Part shown: piece by piece, positions 62,000-64,000 of the stretch
How positions within the stretch are numbered: position 1 is the first letter of the stretch
How the letters are laid out: each line of letters begins with the position of its first letter
Origin: Clostridia bacterium
GTDB taxonomy: Bacteria > Bacillota > Clostridia > Oscillospirales > SIG627
DNA length: 64,000 nt
Assembly (NCBI GenBank): GCA_017517325.1
Contig: JAFWZW010000004.1
Coordinates: 62,001 to 126,000 of the forward strand
Direction: 5' to 3'
Program-made: the position numbers and the translations under genes
Notes under the pieces: generated by a model
Databases searched by the model: none
Told to the model about the DNA's origin: nothing
The model's input: only the letters and a program-made list of their open reading frames with translations

Positions 62000-62755
62000 A
62001 TGAGAGAGATTTTGTTTGAATCCAAGCATTATTCCGCCCTGGTTTTTAAAAACGAAACGGAGATCGCCCACTATGCCGCCGGCATCGTGGTGAATCAAAT
62101 GAAGAACAAGCCCGAATTTCTTTTGGGTCTTGCCACCGGCTCCTCTCCCGTTCCCTTTTATAAAGAATTGATCCGTGAGTATCAGGCGGGCAATATCAGC
62201 TTTGCCAAGGTGAATACCTACAACCTGGATGAGTATTACCCCATTGATCCCACCTCTCCCCAGAGCTTTTTGGGTTTTATGAGAGAAAATCTCTTCGATC
62301 ATATTGATCTGCCCGAAGAGGCCATTCACATTCCCCGCGGCAACGCCCCCGATGCAGAGGAGGAAGCCCGCCGCTATCAGAGAGAGCTGAACCGCACCGG
62401 CGGCACCGATATTCAGATCCTCGGTATCGGCTCCGACGGACACATCGGCTTTAACGAGCCCGGTGACGCCTTTATTTACGATACCCACGTAACGGGGCTG
62501 ACCCGTCAGACCATTGAGGATAACTCCCGCTTCTTTGAGGATATTTCCCAAGTGCCCACCAAGGCGCTGACCATGGGCATCGGCGGCATTATGAACGCAA
62601 AAATGTGCATTCTCATTGCCACCGGCAAAAACAAGGCGCAGGCCATTCACGATGCGCTCAAGTGCGATCCTACCCCCGCCTGTCAGGGAAGTGTGCTTCA
62701 GTTCCATCAGAACACCGTGTTCCTGCTGGATGAAGACGCCGCCTCTTTGCTTTAA
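62000..62755 (+). CDS. nagB: glucosamine-6-phosphate deaminase
   Basis: 251 residues with an intact active site: TYNLDEYY (Asp77) and LGIGSDGHIGFNEPG (Asp146, His148, Glu153), plus LGLATGSSPVPFYKEL binding phosphate. It converts GlcN6P to Fru6P and ammonia. ATG 62000 follows AAAGGAAG. This is the canonical paralogue of the altered NagB-like protein at 6262. Confidence 0.94.
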   Translation: MREILFESKHYSALVFKNETEIAHYAAGIVVNQMKNKPEFLLGLATGSSPVPFYKELIREYQAGNISFAKVNTYNLDEYYPIDPTSPQSFLGFMRENLFDHIDLPEEAIHIPRGNAPDAEEEARRYQRELNRTGGTDIQILGIGSDGHIGFNEPGDAFIYDTHVTGLTRQTIEDNSRFFEDISQVPTKALTMGIGGIMNAKMCILIATGKNKAQAIHDALKCDPTPACQGSVLQFHQNTVFLLDEDAASLL

Positions 62756-62770
62756 TTACCTATTTAATAT

Positions 62771-62803
62771 GAAAGAAACCGCGATCACGCGGTTTCTTTT
62801 TTT
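62771..62803 (+). terminator. terminator after nagB
   Basis: GAAACCGCG, ATCA loop, CGCGGTTTC with a T7 tail. Confidence 0.9.
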
Positions 62804-62816
62804 GCCCTTGCGGGCA

Positions 62817-63024
62817 GGCACGCTCGCCGCTTGATCCCCTCGCTATCGTTACCTTCTCCACCGGGGAAAGTAACGGACGCGGGCTTTGCTTCATATTATT
62901 ATATATATTTTAGTAAAAGCCAAAACTGTGATGGATGAATCAATTTTTATTTTAGGCATAAAGTTTCTTCGGTTCCTTCTTTTCAAAGAAGGAACGCCCA
63001 AGCGGCGAGCGTGCCCAAGCGGCG
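62817..63024. repeat. palindromic extragenic repeat
   Basis: A perfect 17-bp inverted repeat, GGCACGCTCGCCGCTTG (62817-62833) and its complement (62999-63015), brackets about 165 bases. Inside, directly before the right arm, is a hairpin GTTCCTTCTTT/AAAGAAGGAAC. CCCAAGCGGCG occurs twice in tandem from 62997. No open frame of note. The layout is that of a dispersed extragenic or non-autonomous mobile repeat. Confidence 0.6.
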
Positions 63025-63096
63025 GGGCGATGGCAGAGAGGTAAAAAGCAACAAAAGGAAACGAGGACTTTTGGTAAAGTTTTTCATTTTAAAGTA

Positions 63097-63125
63097 TTGA
63101 CTTTGTAGCGTTTACTTGCTATAAT
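63097..63125 (+). promoter_or_regulatory. promoter of the secreted-protein gene
   Basis: TTGACT (63097-63102), 17 bases, TATAAT (63120-63125). Confidence 0.75.
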
Positions 63126-63141
63126 ACTATCGTGTATCATA

Positions 63142-63209
63142 ATCGGAAATTGACTTTAGGAGCGATGCGCCCCTCGCCAAGGCGCGTTGCTTTCAAGGCA
63201 ACTCCCGAT
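63142..63209 (+). ncRNA. structured 5' leader, predicted three-way junction
   Basis: ATCGG (63142-63146) pairs with CCGAT (63205-63209), closing a junction with two hairpins: GCGCC (63067+100 offset, i.e. 63167-63171) with GGCGC (63181-63185), and GTTGC (63186-63190) with GCAAC (63198-63202). It begins about ten bases after the expected transcription start. It matches no riboswitch class I can name. Whether it is regulatory is unknown. Confidence 0.4.
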
Positions 63210-63241
63210 CAAATGCATAAAAATTTTTAGGAGGAAAAGAC

Positions 63242-64000
63242 ATGCAAAATAAGAAACTTCTTTCCGTTTTGCTCTCACTGGTTCTGGTGTGCACCTGCAT
63301 CGCAGGCATGCTCATTCTGAACGCAAGCGGCGAAGCAAGAACCGCGCCTCACCCTGTGGAGCTTGTGGACGGAAGCATTGCAGAAACCTTGAATGGTTTT
63401 GACGTATCCCAACTTGCTGCTAACGAATACGTTGAAATCACTTTGGATGCAGGAGTTTCCGTTGACGCCGAGATCGACGAAAACGGCCTGCTCTTTGGTC
63501 TTGAAACAATTTTTGTTGGAAACGAGCGCCTTCCCATCACCATTAAGGGTGAGGGCTCCATTACGTTTGAGAACGTTACTGCGGGTCAAAACGTTGCTTG
63601 TGCCAACAACTACACCTTCGAAGGTATTGATTTCCTTGCTGCGGACGCGGCAAATCCCTTCAACTTCTACGCTGGCTCCGGCGAAGTCAAGCTGGTAGAC
63701 GTTGCACTCACTTCGGGTGAGGATGATCTCGAAACCGAAGATGTAGATGAGAGCGTAAATCCGAAGGCAAACGTTAAGTTCTATGCCGATAACTTCACTA
63801 CAGCTGCATTTGCAGGCTGGGAAAGTGACCACATTGCCGCTGCAAAGGGCACCGGCACCCTGATCCCCACCTCTCTGACCCTTGAAGGTGTGGATTATTC
63901 CTGGGCTGAGTATGCAGAAGGCAAGATGGATGAAAACTACGTGACCGACACGAAAGGCATCAACCGTTCCTTGGCTTACGTTGGTACTATCGGCTGGACC
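63242..64000 (+). CDS. large secreted protein, N-terminal part (cut by window edge)
   Basis: 253 codons from ATG 63242 with no stop before the window ends. AGGAGG precedes the start. Signal peptide LLSVLLSLVLVCTCIAGMLILNASGEA without an obvious lipobox. The mature part is acidic, with beta-rich strings (ITIKGEGSITFENVTAG, YTFEGIDFLAAD, EVKLVDVALTSG) suggestive of a right-handed beta-helix or repetitive surface protein. The function is unknown. It has its own promoter and a structured leader. Confidence 0.8.
   Translation, partial: MQNKKLLSVLLSLVLVCTCIAGMLILNASGEARTAPHPVELVDGSIAETLNGFDVSQLAANEYVEITLDAGVSVDAEIDENGLLFGLETIFVGNERLPITIKGEGSITFENVTAGQNVACANNYTFEGIDFLAADAANPFNFYAGSGEVKLVDVALTSGEDDLETEDVDESVNPKANVKFYADNFTTAAFAGWESDHIAAAKGTGTLIPTSLTLEGVDYSWAEYAEGKMDENYVTDTKGINRSLAYVGTIGWT

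Noticed and set aside
1..64000. tRNA, rRNA, tmRNA or SRP RNA genes
   Set aside because: I looked for the conserved T-loop and rRNA-like segments on both strands by eye and found none. A tRNAscan/Infernal run would settle this.

Overview
The window looks like a chromosomal segment of an anaerobic, gut-type member of the Clostridia (Firmicutes), probably near Oscillospiraceae or Christensenellales; I cannot place it more precisely. The reasons are strong AGGAGG-type ribosome sites, TTGACA/TATAAT promoters, Rho-independent terminators, AddAB in place of RecBCD, a SpoIVB-type sporulation protease, lipoproteins with a classic lipobox, and electron-transfer flavoprotein genes next to a hydroxyacid oxidase. 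I found no rRNA, tRNA, CRISPR array, phage module or intact insertion sequence. The only toxin-antitoxin locus is one Phd/Doc pair with a decayed Doc relic nearby.

Layout. 1-9435: a truncated AraC gene, then a + strand run of two TIM-barrel sugar isomerases/epimerases, a Gfo/Idh/MocA dehydrogenase, a lipoprotein, a decayed lipoprotein, a one-domain EamA transporter and an MBL-fold hydrolase. A convergent pair follows (NagB-like isomerase and a second Gfo/Idh/MocA dehydrogenase), divergent from an AraC regulator. 9546-21667: a divergent sugar-acid locus. On the - strand are a GlcD-type FAD oxidase, an Fe-S protein, EtfB, EtfA, an IolB-type isomerase, an FGGY kinase and an RpiR regulator. On the + strand are an SDR dehydrogenase, a galactonate-dehydratase-like enolase-superfamily enzyme, a KDPG-type aldolase and a GH42-like glycosidase. 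The two arms start from back-to-back promoters carrying similar palindromes, and together could take a sugar or sugar acid to pyruvate plus a C3 unit, with electrons passed to Etf. 21668-27241: a block (YeiH, DUF554, GNAT, HAD phosphatase, GH99-like/WbsX protein) bounded by two inverted copies of an unusual ~340 bp foldback repeat.

27242-34967: PHP phosphoesterase, pyrimidine salvage (uraA-upp), glutamine synthetase, then an M81 peptidase-like, alkaline-phosphatase-like and histidine-phosphatase operon. 35083-41122: GH28-like and GH5-like glycosidases, an AraC regulator and a neutral-ceramidase-like protein. 41283-54894: SpoIVB, Phd/Doc, HIT, a novel protein, AI-2E-type permease, Tex, DUF3810, an amino-acid ABC transporter whose binding protein appears circularly permuted, a DUF6273-like lipoprotein, pyridoxamine kinase, a GIY-YIG protein and a Sel1-like protein. 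54999-64000: addBA, a canonical nagB, a palindromic extragenic repeat, a structured 5' leader and the start of a large secreted protein.

The most unusual items are (1) the pair of modular GTGATATT foldback elements, which sit exactly inside the loops of two unrelated terminators, with a third terminator at 9443-9532 hosting a different palindrome; (2) the circularly permuted substrate-binding protein at 49702; and (3) the Etf-linked sugar-acid locus. Everything here is from reading the sequence by eye; no database search was run.
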